Numbered from the stretch's first letter, positions 10,216 to 21,243 are shown. The stretch: DNA of 64,000 nucleotides from Breviolum minutum Mf 1.05b.01 (GCA_000507305.1 DF239104.1:124001-188000), one strand, 5' to 3'. Translations and numbers: made by a program. The notes: a model not told the origin generated them from the letters alone.

Positions 10216-10441
10216 CTAGGCATCCAATCGCTCACCGAAACTGAGAATGGTTTTCATGGAACCTACTCCCCTGAAAACTAACATGTCCCTGAAAATCAAT
10301 GGTTGGAAGATGTATTCCCTACTGAAATAGTCCCTTTTTAGTGGACATGTTAGTTTTCCGGGGTGTAAATATGATGCCTTTTGGAGGTGCTTGAAGATCC
10401 CAATCATGATCTGAGAATATGACTGTGGATGCCTAGGGCCT
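10211..10441. repeat. Family F element interrupted by a family D element
   Basis: The left half (CCCCTAGGCATCCAATCG to TTTTCATGGAACCTA) and right half (TAAATATGATGCCTTTTGG to GTGGATGCCTAGGGC) together match the intact family F copy at 8533. Family D occupies 10263-10366 in between. Confidence 0.7.
10263..10366. repeat. Family D element nested in family F
   Basis: Ends ACTCCCCTGAAAACTAACAT and ATGTTAGTTTTCCGGGGTG form the terminal inverted repeat. A short TA-type duplication may flank it. Confidence 0.7.
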
Positions 10442-10692
10442 AGGGCTATATACTGTTGCCATAATGTGTTTTGGTGGTCTGTTGAATATTTTAGGGATCC
10501 AATCCTTTAATCAAACATCTAATGATTGGAACCGGGAAGGTCCCCGTGAATTTAGCGTGCGGGTCATAGGAGATTTGGAAGTTCACTCACATTGTTGACA
10601 TCCTCTTGCTCAATTGAAAGGAGATACTTCTACATCTGCAAAATAGACATAGCTATAGTCATATTTAGAAATGCGTATAAAAAGAAAATTAC

Positions 10693-10834
10693 ATGCAATA
10701 TGTATACAAAATCTGTGAGTCTGTATATACAAGCTGGATAAAATCCTTGATTCTTCCCAAGGTGGATCTCCCCCAGACACGGGGAAAACGGTTTCTCCAA
10801 GAAACGCTCATGGAAAAGGGGGGTGGCCCGGTAC
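10693..10834 (-). CDS. Exon, hypothetical protein (gene A region)
   Basis: Acceptor ATCAATGGCAG, donor TTGCAT|GTAATT, one base plus 47 codons. Reads FLEKPFSPCLGEIHLGKNQG and then aromatic-rich to ...LTDFVYILH. A plus-strand frame over the same bases also looks coding, but lacks splice sites as good. Confidence 0.5.
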
Positions 10835-11204
10835 CTGCCATTGATGCAATACGACTACACCGGCTATCCATGATGAATGTTCATTTCCAAGATCCTCCTG
10901 CGATTATTCTTGCAAACATGTTTTGACTTTGTAGGGCAAAAAACAGCTTTTGTAGTATGAGCTTCTATTCCCATTCCAGAAATCAAGAAAGGATTTGAGT
11001 GAGAATCACGGGCATTGAAGAAACACCCCAAATCAATTGAAGCAAAAAACATGAAAGCCTTCACCATCTGCACATCCCTTCAGCCAAACTTTGGTCACTC
11101 TCAGTCTCTCAGTGCGTATGCTGTCTTAACACATTTCATGGACCCTGAAATGTACTGGTATTGTTTTTGGATCCTCAAAGTCACAAAATCTCCTTGAGCA
11201 TATT

Positions 11205-11345
11205 AAACTATTCCAACATAAAGCTAGGGTGGCTTCCTCCCTCAAACAACCAACCACTGCAAAACAGGGCTCCCAAACCAGCCTTCTAAGACATTGCAAG
11301 AACTCAGCTTGGTACAACCTCAAGGAACCAACTTGTGTGTGGCTG
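11205..11345 (-). CDS. Exon candidate, hypothetical protein
   Basis: Open minus frame reading LRLYQAEFLQCLRRLVWEPC. Borders are approximate; CACACAAG at the 5' side is a possible acceptor. Confidence 0.35.
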
Positions 11346-11381
11346 ATGGATGTTGATGGTTGGGGGCACGGCACGGCTCAC

Positions 11382-11410
11382 CTTCTAAGCTCCTGACGTT
11401 CAATGATGAC
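11382..11410 (-). CDS. 29-nt micro-exon candidate
   Basis: Acceptor TGCTGTCAAG, donor AGAAG|GTGAGC, reading VIIERQELR. Confidence 0.4.
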
Positions 11411-11774
11411 CTTGACAGCAAAATCCAAGAAAAAAGAACCTCTCAAAAGCCAGGGATTCAATTGGACTGGATACCTGGATACCATTGGATACCTCATATC
11501 CTTACCTCGATTCCTGGAAGCCTAGGTAGCCTGGGTGTGTCTAGGTTTCATGAGCCAACAAACCCATAAAACACATCCCGGGAGTTGAGCTATCTTCGCG
11601 GATGAATGCTTTGGGGGCTTCAGGAGTTGAGCGAGCTATCAAGTCGGCAGATCCCATCCCGTCAAAAAAAATGTACGTTTTGGCCATAAAAACCATTGGA
11701 AAGAAACAAGGCAATCGGAAGTAAAATGGGAATCAGCTTTCAAACTGTTGACTTTCAGGGTGTATCCAGAAACA

Positions 11775-11945
11775 GGTACAACTGACTTTTGTAAATCCTC
11801 AAAAGCAGGTCATACAACATGAAGGTCCTCATATCCAGCAGTTTTAGGGAAGTCTTAAGGCCTTTGATTTGATATACCCACAACGGATGTTCCCATTGGA
11901 TGGCGGTGGAATCCAACATAAAGACGAAGTGGCCTGCAAACTTGA
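11775..11945 (-). CDS. Exon candidate, hypothetical protein
   Basis: Open minus frame reading FAGHFVFMLDSTAIQWEHPL and continuing to LYDLLLRIYKSQ. Edges were not fixed. Confidence 0.4.
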
Positions 11946-12419
11946 CCATGGTAACAGTACGTTACAGCAATCACTGGAACAAAAAAAAACATATCAAAAA
12001 AAAGATGGCGGACTTTTAAACCATCCACTTTTTCAGGGGTTCTATTCGATTATTTTTTGCGGAAACGGGAAGTGCCATGTTTTCATGTCGGAAATTCGGC
12101 AAACAAAAATCATCACCAGCGCTGCCTTTGTCGCCACTAAAGATGTGGTTTCCAATGTTTGCACCACACACCTGGGAAGGTCACGAAGGAGGAAATATCA
12201 AGAAATGGCCAAGGGGGAGGTGTTGGCGGATATGTTGAGTATATTAGTGAATGAAACTAAATATTCATTCAAAAGGATGTATAATTTAGTTGTAGTTTAC
12301 ATCTAGTGTATATATTTGATTTATATACATGCAAATGTAAAGATATGAAAACAATATATACAGGTGATGTGGTAAATTTACATTTAACAAAATTTTCATG
12401 CTCTCCCTCTCCATCGAGA

Positions 12420-12600
12420 GGAAAAATCTTGCAGCCCAAATAGATAGCTGAATCTATCCATATCATATACATCTAGGGCACCTAGCATCGAGAAAAAATC
12501 CCAAGATTTTTCTCCAGCATGGACAGAAAATGCAACATGGACACAAAATTGCCCCAGAACCATTTTGAAACCTTCTCTTTCTGGGCAAAATTGCAACGAT
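12420..12600 (-). CDS. Exon candidate, hypothetical protein
   Basis: Open minus frame reading REGFKMVLGQFCVHVAFSVH and then LDVYDMDRFSYLFGLQDF. Edges are approximate. Confidence 0.4.
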
Positions 12601-13067
12601 TTCAAGAATATAATCCTACATATTCTTATGCACCATAATTCCCAAATTAAAAATTCATAGCAGTTTCTTTGGTCCTTTCCCTTTCACAAAACCATCAAGT
12701 CAATCCTTTCCTCTCTGGGCAAAATTGCAATAATATCAAGAATACCCTAAGATAGATAAAACCCCTGTAGATAATGGGATTTTTACCATATCAACTGGTT
12801 AGCCGGATTTCTTCCATCAACAGTATCAAGAATATAATCATCATAGTCTTATGTGCCATAATTCCGAAATTGATAGCAGTTCGGAAAAACCTTTCCCTTT
12901 CACAAAGCCATCAAGTCAATCCTTGGGCCAATTTCCTCAACCTGTTGTCCGTGACGGCACCTTGTAAGTCACGAAGGGCCAACGCCACAACTCACCTCCC
13001 ACCTCATCGAAGCCACCTCGGGTAGCACCATCAAAGATCAGGTGCAAAGGATACCGTTTGCATATAG

Positions 13068-13222
13068 GGTTGATGTAAAAACTATGGTTTTTGGGTTGGG
13101 ATGAAAAGTTACCCAGCTATGTGGATTTTCCGGAAATAGTGGGTTTGGTACCCCCAAATCATCCATTAAAAAATCGGGTTTTCCATTATATAACTTTATT
13201 AAACCATCCATTTTGGGGTACA
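13068..13222. repeat. Family E inverted-repeat element
   Basis: Contains GGATTTTCCGGAAATAGTGG, ACCCCCAAATCATCCATT and AACCATCCATTTTGGGGTAC, the family E body (compare 21130 and 46308). Confidence 0.6.
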
Positions 13223-13587
13223 CCTTTTTCCTATACGCTATAATTCAAAATGTATAGTAAATATATTCTTCCATACAGGTATCTATCGGATTGTAGTGAG
13301 ATTCCAATGGATCTCATCCCCTGCATCAAGAGGCACTACAGTAATCAAAGGTACTGGTGAAATCTGAACATACCAGGAAAGTTGATTTATTCATATGCTT
13401 ACTATCTATCTATTGAGCCTTAGTAATTTCCAGTCAGCTCTCGTTAGAGGTAAATTTGAATCCCCCCGGAATCTATGTCCACCTGGAGCTCAGCAAGACT
13501 TCTAAATTCAGGGGGGAGATTCTCCATCATTGTCCCTCATAAAGATCTTATGTTTAATCAAGGGTGGCTTGAAGGGCTGACATTTCA

Positions 13588-13680
13588 TGCCCATACCATC
13601 CATGTATGATATATTTACCTACATTTGGTTGTTTTTAATGGTAAAATATGGGTAGGTAAATATGGTAAGGGATGGGTATT
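13588..13680. repeat. Family C inverted-repeat element
   Basis: CCCATACCATCCATGTATG, then TTTACCTACATTTGG, and the inverse GGGTAGGTAAATATGG with AAGGGATGGG. Confidence 0.7.
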
Positions 13681-13812
13681 CACAGGATTTCGCTTCCCAT
13701 CAAAAAGTCCATGGAGTCATCATGAAGAAAAACCTGTTGTCAAATGGTCAAGCCCGATTTTAAAGGGCAAATGTGCAAAATGCTATGACATGAAAACATG
13801 TTTGGAAACTAC

Positions 13813-13939
13813 TCATCTTCTTCAAAGGGACCTGATTTCATGATTCCCCTGAAATGGAAGTCACCCAGGGAGTTGTGCCAACCAAAATCACGACTGAAAG
13901 AACCTGGAAGCACACTGGATGCATTCACTTCCAACTTCA
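13813..13939 (-). CDS. Exon, hypothetical protein
   Basis: Acceptor CTGGGAAG, donor GATGA|GTAGTT, 41 codons plus split codons, reading SSVLPGSFSRDFGWHNSLGD. Confidence 0.5.
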
Positions 13940-14201
13940 CTTCCCAGGTCTTCCAAAAAATACTGCAATGTCAATGGTACTTAGGAAATGGATTATAACC
14001 ACTATATAGTAGGTTGTAGCAGGTTGTAAGTCCTGCAAATAAATCATAAACCAACTCACTATAGTTACTAACTTCCATGGACACCCTAGTTGTGGAAACT
14101 CCTTGACGTTAAAACGACTCTTTGCAACCGGTGATCTTGTGTTGAGTCCCCTAGTCCTAAGTGATGGATGAGCCACCCATCCAAAAACAATATGTTCGTT
14201 C

Positions 14202-14269
14202 AAAATGGATCATTTCTCCAAGGAGCAGAGAAAAATACCCACCAAATAATTAAAACCACCACCTAGGCG
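14202..14269. repeat. Family A element (partial)
   Basis: AAAATGGATCATTTCTCCAA followed by TAAAACCACCACCTAGGCG, the right half of family A. Confidence 0.55.
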
Positions 14270-14321
14270 GGTATAAGAAAATAGCATTCCCATTCTTGGG
14301 AAAACACCCCCCCCTCTGCAC

Positions 14322-14421
14322 TCCCTGAAACTAACATAGCACCTAAAAATGATGGTTTCCAATAGAAATCTCCTTTTCCAGGAGTTATGTTCAGGTGACA
14401 TGTTAGTTTCAGGGAGGGTAC
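14322..14421. repeat. Family D inverted-repeat element
   Basis: CTCCCTGAAACTAACATAGC at one end and ACATGTTAGTTTCAGGGAGG at the other. This is one of the cleanest copies. Confidence 0.85.
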
Positions 14422-14569
14422 CCCCACCCGTTCCAATGGGCTAGGATTGTTTTGATCTTTTCTTTCACGTCTTCACCGGATAGGAGGGCTTGGATGCTTT
14501 GTCTTCCCAGGATATGACCCTTGTAGCCTTCCGGATTCTTAGGGAAAAATTACATCAAATATCAAAAAT

Positions 14570-14635
14570 TAGTCAAATTGGATCATTTCCCCAGGTAGGG
14601 GTGAAAATCAAAAAAACATTTGAAGTCACCACCCA
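14570..14635. repeat. Family A element (partial)
   Basis: TTAGTCAAATTGGATCATTT, then AACATTTGAAGTCACCACCC. Confidence 0.6.
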
Positions 14636-14658
14636 GTAATCTTGAAAACCCGTGGAAC

Positions 14659-14808
14659 TTGTACAAATTGCATGGTTTTATACCCTTCGCCTTGAGGAGT
14701 TGTTTTCAACCCCCGTGTTATGGAAAACAATGAAAACAAACTGACCAGTAACAGCAACAAACATTTAAACATCATCGACCAGCAGAAGCAGCAAACTATA
14801 TCCAAACA
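14659..14808 (-). CDS. Exon, hydrophobic segment (possible membrane span)
   Basis: Acceptor CATTTGAAG, donor GTACAA|GTTCCA, 50 codons in phase 0 with exon 14992-14943. Begins CLDIVCCFCWSMMFKCLLLL and then turns polar (TTPQGEGYKTMQF). The hydrophobic run could be a transmembrane helix. Confidence 0.45.
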
Positions 14809-14942
14809 CTTCAAATGGTTAATGATATAGATGTTACTGTTACACGGTTAAATTCAACCCATCCAGATATGATATAGATGGATCGATGGGTTATCAACCG
14901 TCTGAACGCCATTCTATCCAAATGGTTAATTTCAACCCATAC

Positions 14943-14992
14943 CCTGTGGCTGTAAGTATCAGCTTTGGAAGCAGCAATGCCTATTTTGACAC
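14943..14992 (-). CDS. Exon of glycosyltransferase-like gene
   Basis: Acceptor GTCATACAG, donor CACAGG|GTATGG, reading VKIGIAASKADTYSHR. The split codon fits exon 15243-15185. It is followed by an intron with repeated GGTTGAAATTAACC-type palindromes. Confidence 0.55.
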
Positions 14993-15026
14993 CTGTATGA
15001 CATGTACCCCAGATTTTTAAAGACTT

Positions 15027-15142
15027 CATACTGTTGATGGTTCAGAAATCCCAACCACCTGGGATGGTGCTAAAGCCCGTCGTAAACAATGGGATAAAGT
15101 ACCAACCTCAACTGGTGCACGATTTCTTCCATCAACAGTATG
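15027..15142. repeat. Family B inverted-repeat element
   Basis: CATACTGTTGATGGTTCAGA at the left, GATTTCTTCCATCAACAGTA at the right. It lies within the intron between exons 15243-15185 and 14992-14943. Confidence 0.75.
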
Positions 15143-15184
15143 ACTCTTATTTTGTTGGCTTTTTAGACATAAAGAAAACCAGAC

Positions 15185-15243
15185 CTTGAATTGAATACCG
15201 GTCTATCCATCCTCCATCGAGCTCAAGGGAAAACATAATAAAC
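15185..15243 (-). CDS. Exon of glycosyltransferase-like gene
   Basis: Acceptor GTGGTCCAG, donor TTCAAG|GTCTGG, 19 codons plus split codons, reading FIMFSLELDGGWIDRYSIQ. Joined to the DXD exon by a 39-nt intron in this model. Confidence 0.5.
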
Positions 15244-15282
15244 CTGGACCACGTGGCAACCTACCACTTCACATAACATCAC

Positions 15283-15344
15283 GTCAAGTCGCGAGAGGAC
15301 ACATGGTCCATGTCAACATAAATTCCACCATACTTCAGCGGAGC
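15283..15344 (-). CDS. Exon with DXD motif, glycosyltransferase (Gly_transf_sug family)
   Basis: Acceptor GGAATGCAG, donor TTGAC|GTGATG. The 20 codons read APLKYGGIYVDMDHVSSRDL. YGGIY-x-D-x-D is the hallmark of the DXD-containing sugar-binding region of OCH1-like mannosyltransferases and related enzymes; the two aspartates bind the metal and nucleotide sugar, usually in the Golgi lumen. The rest of the gene could not be assembled with certainty: the exon 5' of this one was not fixed, and the FWTD exon lies 2.7 kb upstream. Confidence 0.6.
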
Positions 15345-15754
15345 CTGCATTCCAAAAAAAAACGCACGAGTTGAGGGTGAATAATCTCAAGTGGGGTTGC
15401 AAGGATGTTGTCAACAGGATCCATAATCCATACATATTATCAGTATTTTTTGAATGGATGTTGATCCGTAAGCATGCTTGCCTCAATTATGTATTCTTCA
15501 TCTGCTTCTTCAGATTTGTTTTACAGTATTTAAATTTTCAACAAATCATTAATGATACACCAGTTGGGAGTTGTTGCCCATTTGAAAAGTATTAGTCAAA
15601 TTGTATCATCTCACCAGGTGAGGGATGAACATACAACATATTTATTTATCTATATTTCTATGAAACTATAGCACCCACAATATATATATATATATCAAAA
15701 AATACTTGCCGCAATACCAAAAAACACATCTATCAACGTCTACCTACCATGGAC

Positions 15755-15892
15755 CTTTCCAAGCCGTGGAACCATTTTTGTTGTTTGGGCGTCCGGAGCC
15801 TCGAGCCGAAAGAAATGACTTTTCAGCACACAAACACCTTGGCGGTTCCCAACCGTTCGGACGGGGGAAGTTTCAACGGCGAAGTTGTGAAC
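15755..15892 (-). CDS. Exon, hypothetical protein
   Basis: Acceptor CCGCTTAAG, donor GGAAAG|GTCCAT, exactly 46 codons, reading VETSPVRTVGNRQGVCVLKS. Its position between the two glycosyltransferase motif exons suggests the same gene. Confidence 0.5.
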
Positions 15893-16259
15893 CTTAAGCG
15901 GGGGATGTTTGATGAGAAAACCCTTGGTTCAACTAACATGAAACCTGAACAAATGAACCCTAGTAAAAAGGTTTTTTCGTTTAAACCATGCAAACATATC
16001 AGTTTCCATGTTAATTTTCCAGTGTGTATAAGCTGGAACCCGAAAAAAATACAAATCTCTCGAACAAGGACATTCGTCATCTTCCATACCTTTGTTACTT
16101 GAAGTGTTCCATGTTGGTGTTGCATGTGTTCCCTAAAACACAGAGACTTGGGAGGGTTTTTTGGGATTCTTACTCATATCTACAGTACCGTGCAAAACCC
16201 GTACACATGCCCCTCCCCCAAACATTGAATTAGGTTTTGTACAATTGCCCCTACAAAAC

Positions 16260-16450
16260 TCCATGAAACACATCAAGGTTTGGATCATTGGAACTCGCAT
16301 CTTATGAATCTGCAACTGGAGGTGAATTTTCACCCCATCCACAAATTTCAGTCGTTTCCGGCCTGGATTTTTGTTGTCTTCATGGAACTTGTCCAAATAT
16401 TGGATCAACTCCCAGGATTGGAAGGTTTCGGCCTGGCCGAAAAAAAAACG
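16260..16450 (-). CDS. Exon candidate, hypothetical protein
   Basis: Open minus frame reading WELIQYLDKFHEDNKNPGRK and VDGVKIHLQLQIHKMRV. Edges are approximate. Confidence 0.45.
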
Positions 16451-16934
16451 TTGGAACATGTCTTTGGGGAAGGTTAAGGTTAAGGTTGTTGATTTTGTTT
16501 AATGTATTAGTAGTGAAAGGATATGTTTATATATATATATATATGCCTGGTTACGAAATTATTATTATATGTTTTCTTTTTTTGAAATAGCTATATTATT
16601 ACATAGAAACATACACATGTATCATGAAATAGATTTGACTCTATTAAGTATCTGCCGATCTGAATATCTGTCTGCCTGTCTATCTCTCTATCCAAATTGT
16701 AGTGACTCATACTAAAAAATCCAGCTGTGTTGGGATCACACCCTCTAAACTTCACAACCTGCTCGGGGAATTCAGGGGTCAGAAATTTTGAGTTTCGTGT
16801 CCAACGTTCAAATCCTCCAAATGTTGCTTGGAAAAACAGTCGGTATATTGGTAATTTACCATGAACAAATCACATCAAATCACTTTCCACCAGCCGCAAA
16901 AAACATCAACAAATATCCCCTTTTTTGATCCACT

Positions 16935-17065
16935 ATGTTTCAGATTCCAACCACTTTGTTTTCAGATTGGCCTCGGCATACGCATCCTGGCAGCAATGTT
17001 GGGTCATGTGTGTGAGTTTTGGGGCCGATGTTTTTGGATCAAGAACATGCCCATGAACATCCAAA
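16935..17065 (-). CDS. Exon candidate, hypothetical protein
   Basis: Open minus frame reading LTHMTQHCCQDAYAEANLKT. Edges are approximate. Confidence 0.35.
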
Positions 17066-18047
17066 CAAAGGATTAATACATATATTGTGTCTAAGTATAA
17101 ATCCAAGTATAAATATACAAATTTACATAGTACAAATATGCACATCTCCTAATATGAATACAGTACAGGTATTCTTACATGAAATTTACATGAAATTATA
17201 TGTGCGTAGGTGGTGCGTTCAAACCCTCTGAGAATACCAATCATTGCGTTCGCAAAGATCGGGATCAACATAATCAACAAATTGAACATATCTTGGAAAC
17301 AAACACTTTGACATCCTACATCCAAACCGTCGTGCGATTTTTCTGTTCAATCTTTCAGGCATTGAGATGTGAGTTGCTCAAATATGGCCTCAGAAATTGT
17401 GCAAATGAGATCACAAATGATCCATGTAATTATGGAAAATTTAGCTACATTTAAAATCTATAAAAAAAATATACGTACATTTCAACAAACTTCAACTAAA
17501 TGTAGGTAAATATACTAAGAAAGGGATCCTATGGGGACTTCCAACCCTTCCAATTCTCAGGATGTTAAACAGTTAAACGATGGTTGACCGGACTGCACCT
17601 TCACCTCCACTGCACGCGCTGAGTGTAGAATCTTCCGAGCGCTTGCGGGAATCTCCTCTGGTTGGCTTCCCCATAAACAAAACTATTCCCTGGAAGTCCA
17701 GTCGACCAAACAAAGAATGGCCTTTAGGATGATACAAATAAAGGATTCCCCACTACCAATGGGCATTGTTTGGTTTTTGGACTCCCTGGGTATTTACAAC
17801 GAGGTTGGGTCATCGCAAATGCTGCTGATAATTTGATGAAGATGGGAAACAAAAACATTTGCTGTCACGGTATGACATGACTTTCTGCAAAACATTTATC
17901 TGGCCAAATAATCATCTTTCAGCAACTTAGATTTCCTTGAAATATGGGGATGTCACTTCCTCAGCTATATAGATACCAGATTTATATGTTTCACCAGATT
18001 TATAGTCCAAGTCAACTTCCCTACAACACCCGGACACACTTCCCTAC

Positions 18048-18166
18048 CATGCGCTTTTCAAAAAATCAAAAGTCATCTGCCCATTGTCAACTTTGATCCC
18101 CCAACAATCAGCTGACGGCTCCGCATCGGTCCAAAAGAAGATCTGGAAGTTGGGATTGTTCTTTGC
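18048..18166 (-). CDS. Exon with N-terminal motif of OCH1-like glycosyltransferase
   Basis: Reads AKNNPNFQIFFWTDAEPSAD and on to MTFDFLKSAW, donor GCATG|GTAGGG, acceptor CTTCACAG (or CAAG at 18199). The pattern N-P-x(3)-I-x-F-W-T-D matches the start of the Gly_transf_sug region (W..NP.....LW.D). Together with the YGGIYVDMD exon at 15.3 kb it supports a Golgi-type glycosyltransferase gene. Confidence 0.55.
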
Positions 18167-18771
18167 CTGTGAAGTTGTATCCCGGCATGCGGCATGCACT
18201 TGACATGGAAAAAGGGGGTATATAGAATTCCAACCCAAATAGTAAAAACAAAGGTTAAACAGCTGCAACTGCAAGTGGAGGTTGGACGGAAGATGACTTT
18301 CGTGTTCAATGGGATGATCTTTTGCAGGTTACATGGTATCCAGGATGAATAGAATCCGTCATCAGACTGGATCCCACGAACATTCGTTCGAGAGGGGAAT
18401 CCGATTCTTTCCCGTGGTTTCCTATGGTTCCCTTACGCTTCCTAAGAAACCCCCCTAACCTATGATTATCATTCTTCTATACAGCTTCTGAGATGAACAT
18501 TTCCGGATCTGAAACATCCTGAACAAAGAGACGTATAGTGTAAACGCCAATGATTTTTTTGCTGATTCACCTTTTCAATCCTTTTCAACTAATGTTGTGG
18601 CATATTCTTCTAGTACTGTAGGTCTTCCAAATATGTCAACTATATAAATCTCCCTGGGCGGTATGTAGGCTTCTCTTCAGGTGGAAGGGCGAACCTTTTG
18701 AGACATGCTAAAGGAAGATCCAGGTTTAGCTGCAACTGCTTTGGATAGGAAAAACATTCCAAATTTATCAT

Positions 18772-18876
18772 CATGGGAATCTAAGGGAACCCCCCAAAGC
18801 CAATGGTTAATAGTCCCTTAGTAAGGCCTTATTTCTTGGGGGGGTGGCATTGGGGGGGTACCCTTAGATTCCCATG
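18772..18876. repeat. Family I inverted-repeat element
   Basis: CATCATGGGAATCTAAGGG at the left and CCCTTAGATTCCCATGATA at the right. Confidence 0.7.
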
Positions 18877-18941
18877 ATATCATGTTTTGAGTCTTTAAGG
18901 AGCCCAAACTACTTCCGGTCCACCAACCTGTTCGCTCGGAT

Positions 18942-18966
18942 GGTGTGTGTGTGTGTGTGTGTGTGT
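18942..18966. repeat. (TG)n microsatellite
   Basis: About 12 TG units. Confidence 0.9.
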
Positions 18967-18983
18967 TGTTTCTGTTTTCAGAC

Positions 18984-19099
18984 ATGATTGAAGCCTTGAA
19001 AGCTATAGTTTGGTATCAAAATCTCCGGGGTTGTTTCTTTTTCTGGTCTTGCATGTCCATGGTGGTGGTAAATGGTGCCATATTCCGGTTCAAAACACC
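18984..19099 (-). CDS. Exon, hypothetical protein
   Basis: Acceptor TACTTGCAG, donor AATCAT|GTCTGA, two bases plus 38 codons, reading CFEPEYGTIYHHHGHARPEK. Confidence 0.5.
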
Positions 19100-19258
19100 C
19101 TGCAAGTACGAAACACTTATCAAATTAAGATCCTGCCAGTAGAACATATAGCAAGATTTATACGATCAACGAAATTGAAACAATATAGCCGATGTAATGT
19201 ATCCATTTTCGTCATTGCTTCCATCTTGCCAGAACAACCCGCTTAGGATTACGCTCAC

Positions 19259-19342
19259 CTACCCATCTCTTTGTCTTTCAAGAGCATCTTGATTTGCGAG
19301 CAGTGTTTTCCCCGGTTTTCCCATCTTTCAATCTGTTTTCCT
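19259..19342 (-). CDS. Exon, hypothetical protein
   Basis: Acceptor TTCGAAG after a T-rich tract, donor GGGTAG|GTGAGC, reading GKQIERWENRGKHCSQIKML. Confidence 0.5.
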
Positions 19343-19639
19343 CTTCGAACACAAAACAAAAAAGTTGTTCCTATGTGCATGACAGACAAAAAACTAAGAT
19401 CGGAGGTGGAAAGAATGAAACAAAAACACCAGTTTTTGCTACACACCTTGCACTTCCGACAGCAAACTGTTAGTGTTTCTCTAGTCTGCTTCCCAAGACT
19501 CACTATCCAACCCACACTCTTCTTCCATCCAACCTCAGGTCCCTTTTTTCAAACGTCAAGTGGCAAACCCACGAACGTGATCGGCACGTACATCTGATAA
19601 TGGTGAACACAACCAAATAAAATGAATAATCTTTGGCAC

Positions 19640-19690
19640 CTCAATCGGCTGCATCGGCGCATCGGGCAAGTTTCAACAAACATGACCGAC
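19640..19690 (-). CDS. Exon candidate
   Basis: Acceptor CTTCTTTTTAG, donor ATTGAG|GTGCCA, reading SVMFVETCPMRRCSRL. Confidence 0.4.
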
Positions 19691-20254
19691 CTAAAAAGAA
19701 GGGTTGTTTGAATCTTGGCCAAGAATCGACACTTCATAAAAACATGCAGGCCAAATAAAAGTGTAAGGTACTCCAATCGAAATGAAAATCGCAATGGATC
19801 TTAACTTTCATCATTTACAGTAGAGGGACGTACAGTGTACAATGAGAAATACTTTCTGTTGTTCAAGGTACTTGTACAGCAGGCAAGCTTAGTGAGTTTT
19901 GACGTTTTGAAGCTTCAATTTCTTCGGAAAAAAAAAAACAATTTGTTCAAACAAAATCGCAAAAAAAAACATTGTGATGATGTCAGTTCTCAAAAAAACA
20001 TTGGATTCCTGGGATCCCCCTATGAAAAGGATTGTTACTAAAGGGCACCCTTAGAATCCCAAACCACCAACCCAAACAACCAATTAACCATTAGTTGACA
20101 CATCATCATCACCTTCAACAAAAACACGCCATGGCGCTGGCTGTGCGCAGCGTTTGGGAATGACAAAGTTGCCTCCAACAAAAACGTGGGAAAAACCCGC
20201 AGGACAACACACCGTTTTCAACACATCCTACAGGAACTACAGTTGATGGTGATA

Positions 20255-20335
20255 TGGTAGTTAATCCCAAAATTTACAGAGTTTTATACATCCCGATCCC
20301 AGTTGGTGCTGGATTTCTTCCATCAAACAGTGTGA
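20255..20335. repeat. Family B element
   Basis: GATGGTGATATGGTAG at the left and GGATTTCTTCCATCAAACAG at the right. Confidence 0.5.
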
Positions 20336-20423
20336 ACAGCAATTGAGCTACTACAAAACACAACATGCACTGTACTGCCTCGATACTAGGCCAGTTTTCA
20401 TATTTCTATTGAGGGAGGGAAAC

Positions 20424-20483
20424 AAGCAGTGTTTCTTTCATGGTGCAAGGAAAGATGATAAAAGAAGCGAACTGGATCTATAT
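20424..20483 (-). CDS. Exon, hypothetical protein
   Basis: Acceptor TTTTTGTTAG, donor TGCTT|GTTTCC. Its split codon fits exon 20729-20619. Reads IDPVRFFYHLSLHHERNTA. Confidence 0.55.
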
Positions 20484-20618
20484 CTAACAAAAAAAGTGAA
20501 CCATCTACTGACTGTTGAATATGTTCTTTACATATGCAAATATTGGCTCTGTATTTTCCATATCTACAAGGTCTTCCTTACAAATACCATATTGACAACA
20601 TATCCACCATAAAAGCAC

Positions 20619-20729
20619 GTGAGTATAGCTGCTTGTCATCGTTCTGAACACGTTGCTTTTGCTGGAGCATCAAATTCAATAAGGATATCGCACTGAAATC
20701 ACCCAGTGCTTGTGAAGACGACACCATCC
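20619..20729 (-). CDS. Exon, hypothetical protein
   Basis: Acceptor TTGCTGAAG, donor CTCAC|GTGCTT, reading SSQALGDFSAISLLNLMLQQ, with predicted helix (QKQRVQNDDKQL). Confidence 0.55.
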
Positions 20730-20978
20730 CTTCAGCAACACGACAAGTGAAACTTTAGACTGTACCAGACTAAGCCTAAACATTGATACCAAACACCAAC
20801 CCAAGATCTACTTGTGTATGATTGAATTCTTTTGTGATCGCTGTTGTTTTCTTTTCTGTTCACGGAGGGGTGGAATACGTCACTGCCAGAGGCAGCAAAA
20901 CTCCACTGGAGGTTGCTGAAAGGTCAGGTGGAAAAGTCTAGGCAAGTGAACCTCTATTACCTATAATGACCTATCTAG

Positions 20979-21101
20979 TTGGTGGTTGAACCAACCCATC
21001 CGAAAAAATATTACTAGATTTACTAGTCAAATTGGTATCATCTTCCCCAAAATTTCGGGGTGAAAATCAAAAAAACATTTGAGTTGCCACCACCCAGCTA
21101 T
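20979..21101. repeat. Family A inverted-repeat element
   Basis: GTTGGTGGTTGAACCAACCC at the left, TTTGAGTTGCCACCACCCAG at the right. Confidence 0.8.
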
Positions 21102-21129
21102 TGATGTCAATGATGACCTATTGACATAA

Positions 21130-21243
21130 TTATATGGGTGTTTCCAAAAATATGGGTACCCCAAAATGGATGGTTTATAATGGAACACTCTTTTAAAATG
21201 GATGATTTGGGGGGTACCATTATTTTTCGGAAACACCCATATG
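21130..21243. repeat. Family E inverted-repeat element
   Basis: ATGGGTGTTTCCAAAAATAT at the left and TTTTTCGGAAACACCCATA at the right. This is a near-perfect palindrome and the best copy of family E. Confidence 0.85.

Noticed and set aside
11869..12306. 145-codon plus-strand frame
   Set aside because: Minus-strand exons with splice-like borders lie across the same bases (for example TYPPTPPPWPFLDISSF ending at CCCAG|GTGTGT), so the plus frame is probably a shadow.
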